Source: Bacillota bacterium (GTDB taxonomy: Bacteria; Bacillota; UBA4882; UBA8346). From it: a DNA stretch of 64,000 bases. The stretch covers positions 1 to 64,000 of the forward strand of contig JARKQY010000007.1 in the NCBI GenBank assembly GCA_029974635.1. Reading direction: 5' to 3'. Under the pieces are notes generated by a model, which worked only from the letters and a program-made list of their open reading frames with translations, made no database searches and was not told the DNA's origin. Within the stretch, counting starts at the first letter, position 1; the number at the start of each line of letters is the position of its first letter. Made by a program: the position numbers and the translations under genes. Positions 1-8,794 of this stretch are shown piece after piece.

Positions 1-18
1 CCTATTTGGCTTTTTCAT
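1..18 (-). CDS. Possible 5' end of the next leftward gene (partial)
   Basis: On the minus strand an ATG AAA AAG start (complement of 16-18) follows an AGGAGG ribosome site (complement of 27-32) at 8 bases, and the frame is open to the window edge. Only six codons (MKKPNR) are visible, so no product can be named. Against this reading, the same frame is also open and protein-like upstream (ENGIEITIDGLQEVP, complement of about 21-66), so the ATG could be an internal methionine of a frame-broken tail of the neighbouring beta-helix gene. Confidence 0.3.
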
Positions 19-96
19 CACTGGAACCTCCTGTAACCCATCTATCGTTATTTCAATACCGTTTTCCGCTTTTGTTTACGTTGATTTTAACTCCGT

Positions 97-2325
97 CTAA
101 TCCGTTTTCCGGTTGTCATGATTCGTTCCGATTGTATTCAAGTGTTCCATCGTAATCATTGTTAAGTCTTGATGATAATAGTCGACGCCGTTTCCGGAGA
201 AGTCGCAGCCAATCATTACCGGACTGCCGCCTTCGTCTTCCTTGACGCCGTATCCGGTATTATTCAGGAAGCTGCAATCACTTATGGTGGGATTAGCCTC
301 GTATACCTGGACTCCGGCAATATTATTGCTGAAGATAGTGTTATTGACTGTTACCACGGCATCATCTAATATGGCCAGCCCGCGCTGGGCCAAACTGATA
401 TTCGCGCCCGTCACAGCGGCTGTTCCGGAGATGATGATTCCCATCCAGCCGGGACTCGGGGTGGTAAAGCTTGCTCCGTTTTCAACGGTAAGGGTTCCTT
501 CAACAATCAAACCGTTAAGGTAGGGGTTGCTCTCCGGCGGCCCGGTGACGGTAACTTTCACTCCGGCGGCGATAGTTAGATGGACGCCCGCAGGTACAAT
601 AACTTGCCCGTATATCGGATGGTCCTCATCCCAAACTTCATTATCCGGTAAAGTTGTGATATATTGCGGGTCGAGTTCGCCGCCGGGGATTATGTTGCGA
701 TACTCGATAGTATCAGTAATTATGGCAGTGTTCCCGACGTTATCGGTTACTTTTACATATACGGTTTTGATCCCGTCATCCGGGCTTAACACCCATGATT
801 TAGCCGTTAAATTTAGTTCAGGGACGGTGAAATTGGTACCGTCATTGCTGAATTCCATAGTAGCCAAGCCACTCCCCGCATCACTTACCGATGATAGATC
901 TAACGTTACATATATACTGCCGGTTATGCCGGCTCCGTTGTTAATTGTAAAGCTGCCGCTAGGCGGTGTGGTATCAAGCGTTATCGTATCGGAAATAGCA
1001 TTCTGGCTGGATGTTTCATTCCCAAGCTTGTCGCTAAACTTGACATATACTCGTCTGGGACCATCCGGCCCTTGCGCCAAAGGCCATCCGCTCTTAGTGA
1101 AGGCGCCTCCCGTACAAGTTTCCGGTTGTGAATAGGTAATATTATCGTTACTAAAAGACACCTTGTCAACCCCGACGCCATTATCGTCCGAAATACCCGA
1201 CAAGTTAAGGTTAACCGTGGCTTTTGAATATATAGCGCCGCCATTAATAACCATCGATCCGCTGGGGGGGGAATTATCAATTGTTAATGGAATACCAGTA
1301 GGAGTAGGAGTTGGCTGTCTTGTTTCATTTTCCCATTGGTCATAACTAACAACTGTTAAGTAATGGTATCCTTCTCCTAAAGTTACCTGTTGCGACGTTT
1401 GGGAGGTGCTATATCCAATGGGAGTTCCCGAATCACGTATTTGATATGTTCGACTGGCCGGCGGATTAGGATTATTGCTCCAACTTAAGTTTACCGGGCT
1501 GGCCGTATATTTAACGCCGCCTACTTCGACCAAATTATTGGAGGTTTGTAGAGTGATGGAGTCGATTGGTTCAGTATCGTCATAACATATATCTACGTAT
1601 GCCGGATAGTCGGTTCGATTACCGTAATAGTCTTGATAGTATCCTCCACTACAGTTAACCGTATATTGCACATTTTTGGCGGCCGTAAAATAGCCCGAAG
1701 TGGCTGATGCGCCACCCGATATGTTAGTGCCGGTCCCTGTAATGGAAAAGTATGGCTGTCCGGTCAAACTCCCGGGATATATTCTGCCGGACCATGCATA
1801 ATGAACCGGAACATTGCGCGGGAATGTGAATTGAGCTGGATCTGGAGAAGTTCTCAAGTACCTGATTAATTTTCCCTGATATGGCAGATATTTGAGTGTA
1901 GCGCTCACAACTCCATAACCGTAGGAGATCGTTCCCCCATAGATTTCCATTGTATATTGACCGGCTTCAGTTAAGGTATATTTTGCAAATCCTTGCCCGT
2001 TAATAGCCCCATATGTTCCGGTACTGAACGTATAGAAGATGTTTGTCGCGCTTGATATATATGTGCCCGTAGATGTTTTTTTAATTTTTACGTAATAGCC
2101 AATCCCCATATAGCTACTTATACTATTACTTCCATACTGAACGTAGACATCTTGCGGGTTAGTTATATTGAAAGTACCGGAAGCGGTAGTTGACGGATAG
2201 GTTGTTGACAAAGGCAAAGTCGATGGCGCAACTGCTTGTACCGCTTCCGCGTTTTCTAAAAAGTCGGGGGCAAAGAATAACAGGCCAAATATACATAATA
2301 CAATCGCCAAAGTAATTTTTTTCAT
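97..2325 (-). CDS. Secreted protein with Ig-like repeats and a C-terminal beta-helix
   Basis: This 742-residue protein begins with a clear signal peptide (residues 1-31: MKK, hydrophobic core, cleavage near AEAVQA), so it should be exported. Residues 30-150 are Ser/Thr/Tyr-rich. Two tandem Ig-like modules of about 100 residues each follow, starting near residues 352 and 452. Both begin with a TPPSGS or SPPSGS motif and contain VSFSND or MEFSND and a V-K-DxxGN ending. Residues 560-730 look like short right-handed beta-helix rungs (GLIVEGTLTVENGA, GIIISGTAAVTGA, NPTISDCSF). A GAGGAGG site lies about 11 bases before the ATG. No catalytic motif was recognised, so a surface or adhesive role is inference. 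The 3' end looks frame-disturbed: another frame reads NNDYDGTLEYN and then GLDGVKINVNK past the stop. Confidence 0.8.
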   Translation of the reverse strand: MKKITLAIVLCIFGLLFFAPDFLENAEAVQAVAPSTLPLSTTYPSTTASGTFNITNPQDVYVQYGSNSISSYMGIGYYVKIKKTSTGTYISSATNIFYTFSTGTYGAINGQGFAKYTLTEAGQYTMEIYGGTISYGYGVVSATLKYLPYQGKLIRYLRTSPDPAQFTFPRNVPVHYAWSGRIYPGSLTGQPYFSITGTGTNISGGASATSGYFTAAKNVQYTVNCSGGYYQDYYGNRTDYPAYVDICYDDTEPIDSITLQTSNNLVEVGGVKYTASPVNLSWSNNPNPPASRTYQIRDSGTPIGYSTSQTSQQVTLGEGYHYLTVVSYDQWENETRQPTPTPTGIPLTIDNSPPSGSMVINGGAIYSKATVNLNLSGISDDNGVGVDKVSFSNDNITYSQPETCTGGAFTKSGWPLAQGPDGPRRVYVKFSDKLGNETSSQNAISDTITLDTTPPSGSFTINNGAGITGSIYVTLDLSSVSDAGSGLATMEFSNDGTNFTVPELNLTAKSWVLSPDDGIKTVYVKVTDNVGNTAIITDTIEYRNIIPGGELDPQYITTLPDNEVWDEDHPIYGQVIVPAGVHLTIAAGVKVTVTGPPESNPYLNGLIVEGTLTVENGASFTTPSPGWMGIIISGTAAVTGANISLAQRGLAILDDAVVTVNNTIFSNNIAGVQVYEANPTISDCSFLNNTGYGVKEDEGGSPVMIGCDFSGNGVDYYHQDLTMITMEHLNTIGTNHDNRKTD

Positions 2326-3149
2326 CTTGCGTACTTCCTCCTCAAATCCTTGATATATACTCCAAAAATCTGCCAGTTTATTTCAGTCACGCAACTATTG
2401 CAAATAACGCGCTTTTTGATACTTCCGGTAACATTTATCGAAAAAATAAACAAACCCGACCTAAATTACCCGGCCGGGTTTACGGTTAAATGTATGGAAT
2501 AAAATTTACTATTCTGGAAAGAATTTTACCAGTTTTTACTTTTCCCTGCAATTTTCCAGTAATAATTTAACAAAATCGTAACAATTATTTTTCTCCGTCT
2601 TTTCCTGAAAACCTTTACAAATCAATGATTATCTCTGTTTTGCTTATTATCATCTCTTGATCTTATATGCGTTCACGGCAAACCAGGAATCCGATATTTT
2701 AAGATACGGGTACACCGATATTCACCACGAAATACACGAAAGCAAACCCTATCAGTAATCTTTTTCGTGTGTTTCGTGGTGAAAAATCTTTTTTTATAAG
2801 GAAAATTTGAGTTTAAGCAGTATTTAATATTATCCTGTAAATCCCATCTAAAAAAACTGGCTGTATATCACTGTGCAGGATAGTCTGAAAAAATTCCGGG
2901 TATTTTAAACATGATTTGACTGTTTAGATACTGTAAATCCCATCTATAAAATGGCAGGATTAATATATTTTGATATTGAATTATTTTACATACAAGCTGT
3001 TAATTGAAGTTATGTGAAACAGATTCCTTTCAGTAAAACAAATAGTATTCACCTTGCTTTTTCACCTTAACTTCTTGGGAAGAAGTGTGCACTTTTTTGT
3101 TTAAAATGGGGTTTATCACTCCTGTTAATTATAAGGTGTTTTATTTAGA
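2326..3149. other. Gene-free stretch between two divergent genes
   Basis: No convincing coding frame was found here. It holds a 21-bp-stem inverted repeat (2721-2783, listed separately) and two direct copies of CTGTAAATCCCATCTA (2835-2850 and 2931-2946). A small palindrome ACTTCTT-GGG-AAGAAGT lies near 3069-3085, just before the next gene. A weak hairpin, AACCCG with CGGGTT, lies near 2452-2482. The promoters of both flanking genes should be here, but no confident -35/-10 pair was seen. Confidence 0.6.
2721..2783. repeat. Long-stem inverted repeat (TTCACCACGAAA type)
   Basis: The left arm 2721-2741 begins TTCACCACGAAA. The right arm 2763-2783 is its reverse complement at 20 of 21 positions, and the one difference is compatible with a G-U pair in RNA. 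The loop is 21 bases and a T-rich run follows. Palindromes starting TTCACCAC(A/G)AA are common dispersed intergenic repeats in many bacterial genomes (general knowledge). It lies in the divergent region rather than after a gene, so a terminator role is doubtful. Confidence 0.65.
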
Positions 3150-3488
3150 ATGGAAAATTTAAATTGGTCCAAATCCGAAAAAACCATTGCCCGGAACGCA
3201 TTTCAAGCTGCTTATCGGCGTGAATGCGCAGCTATCGCCGCCAAGCTCAAACAAATGGCCGGTTTTGTTAAGGAGCCGCCTGATCTTTGGCAGATCCATG
3301 ATTATCTTACAGAAATGAAGGAACAAACCGATATTAAATATGATTACCGGTATTCAGTTTTGATTTCGGTCTTCGCCAATCTGCTGAATGAAGGATGGTT
3401 AAAAGAATCCGACCTTGCAGGATTGCATAAAGACAAGATCGAAGCGATAAATAAACTGGCGCGGCTTCGGCGGGAAATATGGGCATAA
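3150..3488 (+). CDS. Fluorescence Recovery Protein (FRP)-like small helical protein
   Basis: This is a 112-residue soluble, mostly helical protein with no signal peptide. From memory of the family, it lines up over almost its whole length with cyanobacterial FRP (about 109 residues), the helical dimer that detaches the orange carotenoid protein (OCP) from phycobilisomes. Shared blocks are AYRRE (22-26), DLW-x2-HD (45-51), KYD-x-R-x-SV (63-70), VFA-x-LL-x-EG (74-82) and KLARL near the C terminus. W47, H50 and D51 fall where Synechocystis FRP has W50, H53 and D54, residues of its functional region. The position of R60 is a lysine here. Nothing nearby suggests photosynthesis, so OCP is an unlikely partner and the real role is unknown. 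An AAGGTG lies about 12 bases before the ATG. Family membership is likely; function is not. Confidence 0.75.
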   Translation: MENLNWSKSEKTIARNAFQAAYRRECAAIAAKLKQMAGFVKEPPDLWQIHDYLTEMKEQTDIKYDYRYSVLISVFANLLNEGWLKESDLAGLHKDKIEAINKLARLRREIWA

Positions 3489-3607
3489 ACCCGAATTGGG
3501 CAAAAACCGATTATTATTTTTCACACTTCTTCATGGTTTCTTTATTTTTATTTTATGACTGAATAATATAATCAAAATAAATCAAACAAAAACAGGAGGT
3601 ATTCTCA

Positions 3608-4411
3608 ATGAAAAAATGGCTTATCGGTTCAATGATTACAGTTTTAATCGGTTCCGTACCATCCGGCACATATGCGGCGAACCATATCAGCGGCCAATCA
3701 ATAAACTCAAATCAAATGATTCAACAATCCTATCAAGCCAGAGATAACCGGGACCGTGATGAAAGAGAAAGAAAAACCCGCCCGGATGACGACTGGGAAC
3801 GCAGGGAACGCGAACGGAAGGAACGGGAACGGAAGGAGCAAGAACGCAGGAAACAAGAAGAAAGAGAACGGGAACGCAAAGAACAGGAGCAAAAAGAACG
3901 GGAGCGCAGAGAACGGGAACAAAGAGAACTGGAACGCAGGGAAAAGGAACAGCGAGAGCTGGAGTGGCGGGAATGGTCACGCCGGAATAATAAAATCAAT
4001 GATCGTTTGGCCAGGGAACGCTGGGAAAGAGAACAGAGAGAGCGCGAAAATAGCGATGCCCGTTATACCATCCGTCGGACTGCTTCCATTATCACTCTAG
4101 CCCAACGGAACGCCCGGATTAATTTCGTAGGTTTGGCTCTTGTCGTCGCTCATCAGCAAAGAGCTACTGATTTATATAGGGCTGGATTTTACCGGGAAGC
4201 TATATTCCATTCATTACGGGCCCGGAGGCTTGCGATAACTATCATTACTAAAAACAAAGTGGTCTGGCGCGATCCGGTAGTGGATACCCGGGAAGAAAGC
4301 TATTATCGCGTGGCGCCAAGAGATAATGACATAGACCTCCGGATCGATAGAAGCCGGATGGCGAAAGATAATGAAGCAGTTAAAATCATTATTAATATCG
4401 ATATAAACTGA
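3608..4411 (+). CDS. Secreted Arg/Glu-rich helical protein of unknown function
   Basis: The 267-residue product starts with a signal peptide (residues 1-24, cleavage after TYA-A). Residues 45-150 are almost only Arg, Glu, Lys and Gln in short repeats such as RERERKE and REREQRE. This is typical of a rigid single alpha-helix or coiled coil. A compact C-terminal part (about 155-220, TIRRTASIITLAQRNA followed by a helical stretch) is followed by an acidic/basic tail. An AGGAGG site lies 8 bases before the ATG, and a strong terminator follows. The charged repeat makes long antisense frames that are not genes. No family was recognised. A spacer or stalk anchored at the cell surface is a guess. Confidence 0.75.
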   Translation: MKKWLIGSMITVLIGSVPSGTYAANHISGQSINSNQMIQQSYQARDNRDRDERERKTRPDDDWERRERERKERERKEQERRKQEERERERKEQEQKERERREREQRELERREKEQRELEWREWSRRNNKINDRLARERWEREQRERENSDARYTIRRTASIITLAQRNARINFVGLALVVAHQQRATDLYRAGFYREAIFHSLRARRLAITIITKNKVVWRDPVVDTREESYYRVAPRDNDIDLRIDRSRMAKDNEAVKIIINIDIN

Positions 4412-4412
4412 T

Positions 4413-4449
4413 AAAAAACCTCCCCGCGACATCCGCGGGGAGGTTTTTT
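4413..4449 (+). terminator. Rho-independent terminator
   Basis: The hairpin ACCTCCCCGCG with CGCGGGGAGGT has a 4-5 base loop, preceded by six A and followed by six T. It starts 2 bases after the stop of the Arg/Glu-rich gene. The A/T flanks would let it work in both directions. Confidence 0.95.
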
Positions 4450-4614
4450 GTTCCTCCTGGAAATCATTTCAACCTTTTCTTTTATGAGAACGCGGAACCA
4501 AAATCCAATTTTACTGTCTAATAAACTAAAGGCTACTAAAAAGCGATTTGAATCCGTAACCTTTAAATACCTTTTGGAGGTAGCCTATTATTACAATAAG
4601 GAGAGGAAAAATCA

Positions 4615-5376
4615 ATGGTGAATTTGAAAAAAGAAAATCTTCCACTTATCACGACGATTGTTTTCGGTGCTCTGATTTTATTCATGCTTATTACTCAATT
4701 CGTTATTGGCAGCTCAAATGCTGGATACGTTCCGTCTTCTCCCGGCCAAGGAATCATAGTCACCGGCGAGGGTTCGGTTTCAGTGAAGCCGGATATCGCC
4801 CGGGTTACTTTAGGTGTGGAATCACAAGCAGCAATTGCCAAGGATGCCCAGCGGAAAAACTCGGAGGTGATGGCCAAAATCGTCGCCGGTTTGAAAAATT
4901 CAGGCCTGGCGGCCAAAGATATTCAGACCACTGATTTCAGCCTGTTTCCGGTTCATCACTATGATAAAGCAACCGGCCAGGATCGGTTGGTTGGTTACCG
5001 GGCTGTAAATCAAGTAACGGTTACCGTTCGGGATCTGGTCAAACTTGGAGAAGCCATCGATGGTTCCATCGAAGCTGGAGCTACCAATGTTCAAAACATC
5101 TCATTCTCCGTGGAATCACCAGGGAAATGGCGGGCAAAGGCCATCGAAAAAGCGGTTCAACTCGCCCGTTCGAAGGCCGATGCAATGGCCAAAGCTTCCG
5201 GGGTAAAGATTAAAGGAATTCTCTCCGTGAATGAATCCTCTATTAATATCCAACCGTATTTGATGGAGCGTTTCAAACAGGCTGCAGACCTGCAAATGGC
5301 AGCAGTCCAAAACACACCCATTGAACCGGGGAATATCAAAGTAACCGCCAATGTTCAAATGAGTTTTCGGATTTAA
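4615..5376 (+). CDS. SIMPL domain (DUF541, YggE-like) membrane-anchored protein
   Basis: This 253-residue protein has one N-terminal membrane segment (about 12-32) and a SIMPL domain (about 48-252). Typical features are GIIVTGEGSVSVKPDIARVTLGVE at its start, GYRAVNQVTVTVRDL in the middle and the IEPGNIKVTANVQMSF ending. The family forms ring-like oligomers outside the membrane and has been linked to stress resistance, but no reaction is established. An AAGGAGAGG site precedes the ATG. The gene stands alone, closed by a long hairpin downstream. Confidence 0.9.
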   Translation: MVNLKKENLPLITTIVFGALILFMLITQFVIGSSNAGYVPSSPGQGIIVTGEGSVSVKPDIARVTLGVESQAAIAKDAQRKNSEVMAKIVAGLKNSGLAAKDIQTTDFSLFPVHHYDKATGQDRLVGYRAVNQVTVTVRDLVKLGEAIDGSIEAGATNVQNISFSVESPGKWRAKAIEKAVQLARSKADAMAKASGVKIKGILSVNESSINIQPYLMERFKQAADLQMAAVQNTPIEPGNIKVTANVQMSFRI

Positions 5377-5407
5377 GGCGTTTTAAAATATTTCGAATGT
5401 TATTTTC

Positions 5408-5459
5408 AAAAATATACGGAAATAAGCTCATTTTTGAGGGCTTATTTCCGTATATTTTT
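5408..5459 (+). terminator. Long-stem terminator after the SIMPL gene
   Basis: The arms AAAAATATACGGAAATAAGC and its exact reverse complement surround a loop TCATTTTTGAGG. The 20-bp stem ends in a T-rich stretch 31 bases after the stop codon. Confidence 0.85.
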
Positions 5460-5563
5460 ATTATAGAAATTATATTGTGCAAGAAGGTATCCCCTGGAAT
5501 TTGTTGAAGAAGTAGTTCATAATAGTATTTTTATGTAGAGCAAGATGTCAGGGGGGTTCAAAT

Positions 5564-6754
5564 TTGGCTAAGATCAAATTATTATATCTTTTTGTAGTTA
5601 TGATTTTCATATTTCCTTTGTTTATCGGGTGTGGTGGTGGAGCAACTCCTAGTGGTGGAACTTCAAGCCCTACTCCTACAACATTAGCTTCACCAACGCC
5701 TAATCCATCTGTTACACCCAGCCCATCTCCAACAAATATTATGGCAACAGTCACTCCGGCACCGCCATTCGAACCAACTGCCACGTGTTCACCAACACCA
5801 ACAGCGGTACCGACACCAACGCCGACTCCTAGCGGTCCAAGGACGATTTATGTTCCGGGTAATTACGCCACAATTCAAGCGGCCATTAATACCGCCAATG
5901 ATGGTGATACCATTATTGTATCCGCAGGCACCTATATAGAAAACTTAATGATATCAAAACCGATTGTTTTGCGAAGCGCCGATCCAACCCATCCCGAACT
6001 TACCGTTATCAATGCCGGAGCTAATGGTAAAGATGGCATTCGAATCGAAAATGCGGATGTTACTGTAAGAGGTTTTACCATCACCAATGTTGTTGGTAAC
6101 ACTACTAGTTACGGAAAAGCGATCTTTATTTTCGGCGGAGCGGCAACAATCGATGGTAATACCATTGAACTGAATAAAACGGAGAGCGCCGCGATTTATT
6201 TCCAAGATATTAACAATAATGATGACTCGCCTTTAATTATCAATAATATTATCAGAAACAATGAATATTACACTGCAGGGATAAATGGAGGGAGTGGAAT
6301 TTACCTTTCGGGAGGATCTCCTCAGATTAAGAATAATACTATCACGGGAAATAAATCCTCTTATGGTGGGGGGATTCGGGTAAACAACAGTAATGCAATG
6401 ATTGAAGGTAATACGATCTCCGGAAATTATGCTTATGAAGATGGCGGAGGGATTGATGTACACGGCCTCTCTGTGGTTATCAAAAATAACATAATTACCG
6501 GGAATCATGCGGGGGGCGAAGGAGGAGGCATCAATTTATTCCAATCATCGGCTAGGGTCTTCGGAAATACCATTACTCATAATATTGCCGATAATACTTC
6601 CATTAAAGGCGGCGGTATTCTGGTGGGTTATCAGGCATTAATTTTAGACCAATATGGAAATCCTTGGCCCGCCAGCGATCAATCCGGTTTGAACGGTTCT
6701 TATCAAAACAATACATTTTCCGATAATCAACCGAATGATGTTGAATTTTATTAG
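5564..6754 (+). CDS. Lipoprotein with Pro/Thr linker and right-handed beta-helix
   Basis: The 396-residue product has a lipoprotein signal (residues 1-22, lipobox LFIGC, lipidated Cys23). A linker rich in Pro and Thr (about 30-95, repeated PTPTP-like) follows. A parallel beta-helix of the NosD/DUF1565 kind then begins at YVPGNYATIQAAINTANDGD. The rungs show the usual pattern (NNIIRNNEYY, NTITGNKSSYGGG, NTISGNYAYEDGGG, NIITGNHAGGEGGG). This fold often binds or cleaves polysaccharides, but no catalytic residues are evident. The start is TTG, chosen because GGGGGG (5551-5556) sits 7 bases upstream and the signal peptide begins there. It is probably tethered to the outer face of a membrane. Confidence 0.85.
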   Translation: MAKIKLLYLFVVMIFIFPLFIGCGGGATPSGGTSSPTPTTLASPTPNPSVTPSPSPTNIMATVTPAPPFEPTATCSPTPTAVPTPTPTPSGPRTIYVPGNYATIQAAINTANDGDTIIVSAGTYIENLMISKPIVLRSADPTHPELTVINAGANGKDGIRIENADVTVRGFTITNVVGNTTSYGKAIFIFGGAATIDGNTIELNKTESAAIYFQDINNNDDSPLIINNIIRNNEYYTAGINGGSGIYLSGGSPQIKNNTITGNKSSYGGGIRVNNSNAMIEGNTISGNYAYEDGGGIDVHGLSVVIKNNIITGNHAGGEGGGINLFQSSARVFGNTITHNIADNTSIKGGGILVGYQALILDQYGNPWPASDQSGLNGSYQNNTFSDNQPNDVEFY

Positions 6755-6813
6755 CATTTTTAAGGTGTTCGATATTTTAAAAACATAGGCTGCCTAAAGT
6801 TATTACGAATCAA

Positions 6814-6872
6814 AGAAGATATACAATATATAGCGACTACTATAATTATTCTCGAATATTGTATATCTTCTT
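6814..6872 (+). terminator. Hairpin between convergent genes
   Basis: Arms AAGAAGATATACAATAT (6814-6830) and ATATTGTATATCTTCTT (6856-6872) are perfect 17-base complements around a 25-base loop. The hairpin lies between the convergent beta-helix lipoprotein and pgm genes, so it could end transcription from either side. There is no strong T run on the plus strand. Confidence 0.6.
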
Positions 6873-6996
6873 GCTTTAAATGATCTTGATCGAAATATAG
6901 TTCAGTTTAATTTATAATTGTCGATTTGAAATTCTTTTGCGAATACTCTCTTGAATAAAGGATTTCCAGACATTACAATAATTTTTATGTTCTCCG

Positions 6997-8649
6997 TTAT
7001 ATGGTACCCAATCCCAGGTAGAAATCAATCTCTTCCGAAGCCTTACGGGCGTTCTCTATCCCATCCCCGCGCTCTTCCCGGTAATCTTTTATGATATTTT
7101 CGGTACCTGAAGCCCGTTTCAACACCCATATGCCGCCGCTTAACACTACCTTAATCCCATCCCCGACGGCCAGCCGTTCTATCTCCCGCCCTACAATTTT
7201 TTTACCGTTTAATAAGTTCTTCACCCGATCCGGATTTCTCGCCAGTTCGGCCAATTGTTTCTTCTTCTCCGGGGAAGCGGGAGTGTCTTTGCGCTCATAT
7301 TGGTAGGGACCGTATTTTTCAACCAAATCGGCATACAAAGTACCGGTATCCTTGCCGGTCCTGGCCATCGCTTCCATCATCAGCAATATGGCGGCTATGC
7401 CGTCTTTCTCGGTGACCCATACGCTGCCGTCCTTTCGGGGAAATGAGAGCCCGGCGCTTTCCTCGCCGGCCAGCACATATTTGCCTGCAATCAAACCGGC
7501 GACATAATGCTTAAAGCCCACATTGACTTCATATACCGGCCGGCCATAGCTTGAGGCAATCCGGTCGATCATATGAGTGGTTCCAATGGTGCGGCCCACT
7601 CCCATCCCGGCTTTAAAACCCCGGTTAGTGGCCAAATAATCAAATAATACGCATAATACATGATTGGGGTTGAGAATCCCGGTACTGTCCTCCCCGCCAA
7701 AGCGGTCGGCATCGTTATCATTAGCGCCGATGAATGGCACTCCTAGTTTCTCACGGATTCCCTGCACAGCCATCATAACATAATCGGAAGACGGATCTCC
7801 CCTTAGCCTGCCGTCCCAATCGTAAGAACGGTTCGAACAAGCAGGATCCGGGTCCGGCAAGGCAACCTCAATCCGGGTGCCGTAAAACCCGTTTATAGTT
7901 TCATAATAGCCGTTGGCGGACCCTCCCAGAGGTGTAACCGCGAACCGCTCCTTTTTAATCAACTCTACATCCACCACATTGGCAAGATCCTTTACATAGG
8001 GATTAATTAAGTCGATCTCTTCCACCAGGCCGCTCTGAATTGCTTTTTGATATGTAACGCGCCGGACTTCTCCAATGTGCTCCAAATAATAATTGCCCTT
8101 CTCATCGATTGGTTTGGTATTGGTATTTGGACCCCCATCCAATCCGTTGCTTTTATATCCGGCATCCTCGGGCGGATTATGGGAAGCGGTAATAATCACT
8201 CCCTCTACCTTTTCCCCACGGGCTACCCGCGCCAAAATCGCATGCGAAATCACCGGGGTTGGAGTGCTTCTGCTTCCTTTATGAATCAAAACCTTCATCT
8301 CATTGCCGGCAAAGACTTCAACGGCGGTAGATTCGGCCAAATCCGACCCAAAACGGACATCTTTCCCCATAATAACCGGCCCCAACGGTTTATCCTTTAA
8401 GCCGTCCGGTAAGTACGGACCGAAGGTCCCGTTTTCTTTACGGATATCCACCAGCGCTTGCGTCATTGCAGCTACATGGTTATCGGAAAATTCCTTTCCG
8501 GTATGCCCCCGGTGCCCTGATGTCCCGTTTTTGATGGGTTCCAGCCGGCTTCCGGGATGAGTATACCACTCAGTGATTTGTTCTTTGGTGTAAAGATCCT
8601 CCGTCCGGGCTTTTTTTCCCGCGAATGGGTGAATTGCCTGATCAGACAT
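6997..8649 (-). CDS. pgm: Phosphoglucomutase (alpha-D-glucose phosphate specific)
   Basis: The enzyme interconverts glucose 1-phosphate and glucose 6-phosphate, linking central metabolism to glycogen and envelope sugar-nucleotide synthesis in the cytoplasm. The 550-residue length and the N terminus (HPFAGKKARTEDLYT, then IKNGTSGHRG) fit the bacterial Pgm family. The phosphoserine loop TASHNPPEDAG, the metal loop DNDADRFGGED, the sugar-binding GEESAGLSF and the phosphate-binding RASGTENIIKDYRE are all present. The gene is monocistronic. An AGGGAGATATT site precedes the ATG, and the lipoprotein gene converges on it from the left. Confidence 0.96.
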   Translation of the reverse strand: MSDQAIHPFAGKKARTEDLYTKEQITEWYTHPGSRLEPIKNGTSGHRGHTGKEFSDNHVAAMTQALVDIRKENGTFGPYLPDGLKDKPLGPVIMGKDVRFGSDLAESTAVEVFAGNEMKVLIHKGSRSTPTPVISHAILARVARGEKVEGVIITASHNPPEDAGYKSNGLDGGPNTNTKPIDEKGNYYLEHIGEVRRVTYQKAIQSGLVEEIDLINPYVKDLANVVDVELIKKERFAVTPLGGSANGYYETINGFYGTRIEVALPDPDPACSNRSYDWDGRLRGDPSSDYVMMAVQGIREKLGVPFIGANDNDADRFGGEDSTGILNPNHVLCVLFDYLATNRGFKAGMGVGRTIGTTHMIDRIASSYGRPVYEVNVGFKHYVAGLIAGKYVLAGEESAGLSFPRKDGSVWVTEKDGIAAILLMMEAMARTGKDTGTLYADLVEKYGPYQYERKDTPASPEKKKQLAELARNPDRVKNLLNGKKIVGREIERLAVGDGIKVVLSGGIWVLKRASGTENIIKDYREERGDGIENARKASEEIDFYLGLGTI

Positions 8650-8794
8650 AAGTAATATCTCCCTTTGTGATTCAAATCAATAATTATTCCTGACAGAACC
8701 GGTTTAAAAAATAAAATAAAAACCAAAATGCCGTGAAAAGGAATTCTATATAAACAATATTTTTCCTGCCCGGGATTTTTTAAAATTGGGGGTG

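Noticed and set aside
100-160. TGA read as tryptophan in the tail of the beta-helix gene
   Set aside because: Other genes here use TGA as a normal stop, so a frame change or decay is the simpler reading.
3687-4100. Overlapping antisense and shifted frames rich in Ser, Arg, Pro or Phe
   Set aside because: They are shadows of the Arg/Glu codon repeat in the sense gene and lack ribosome sites.
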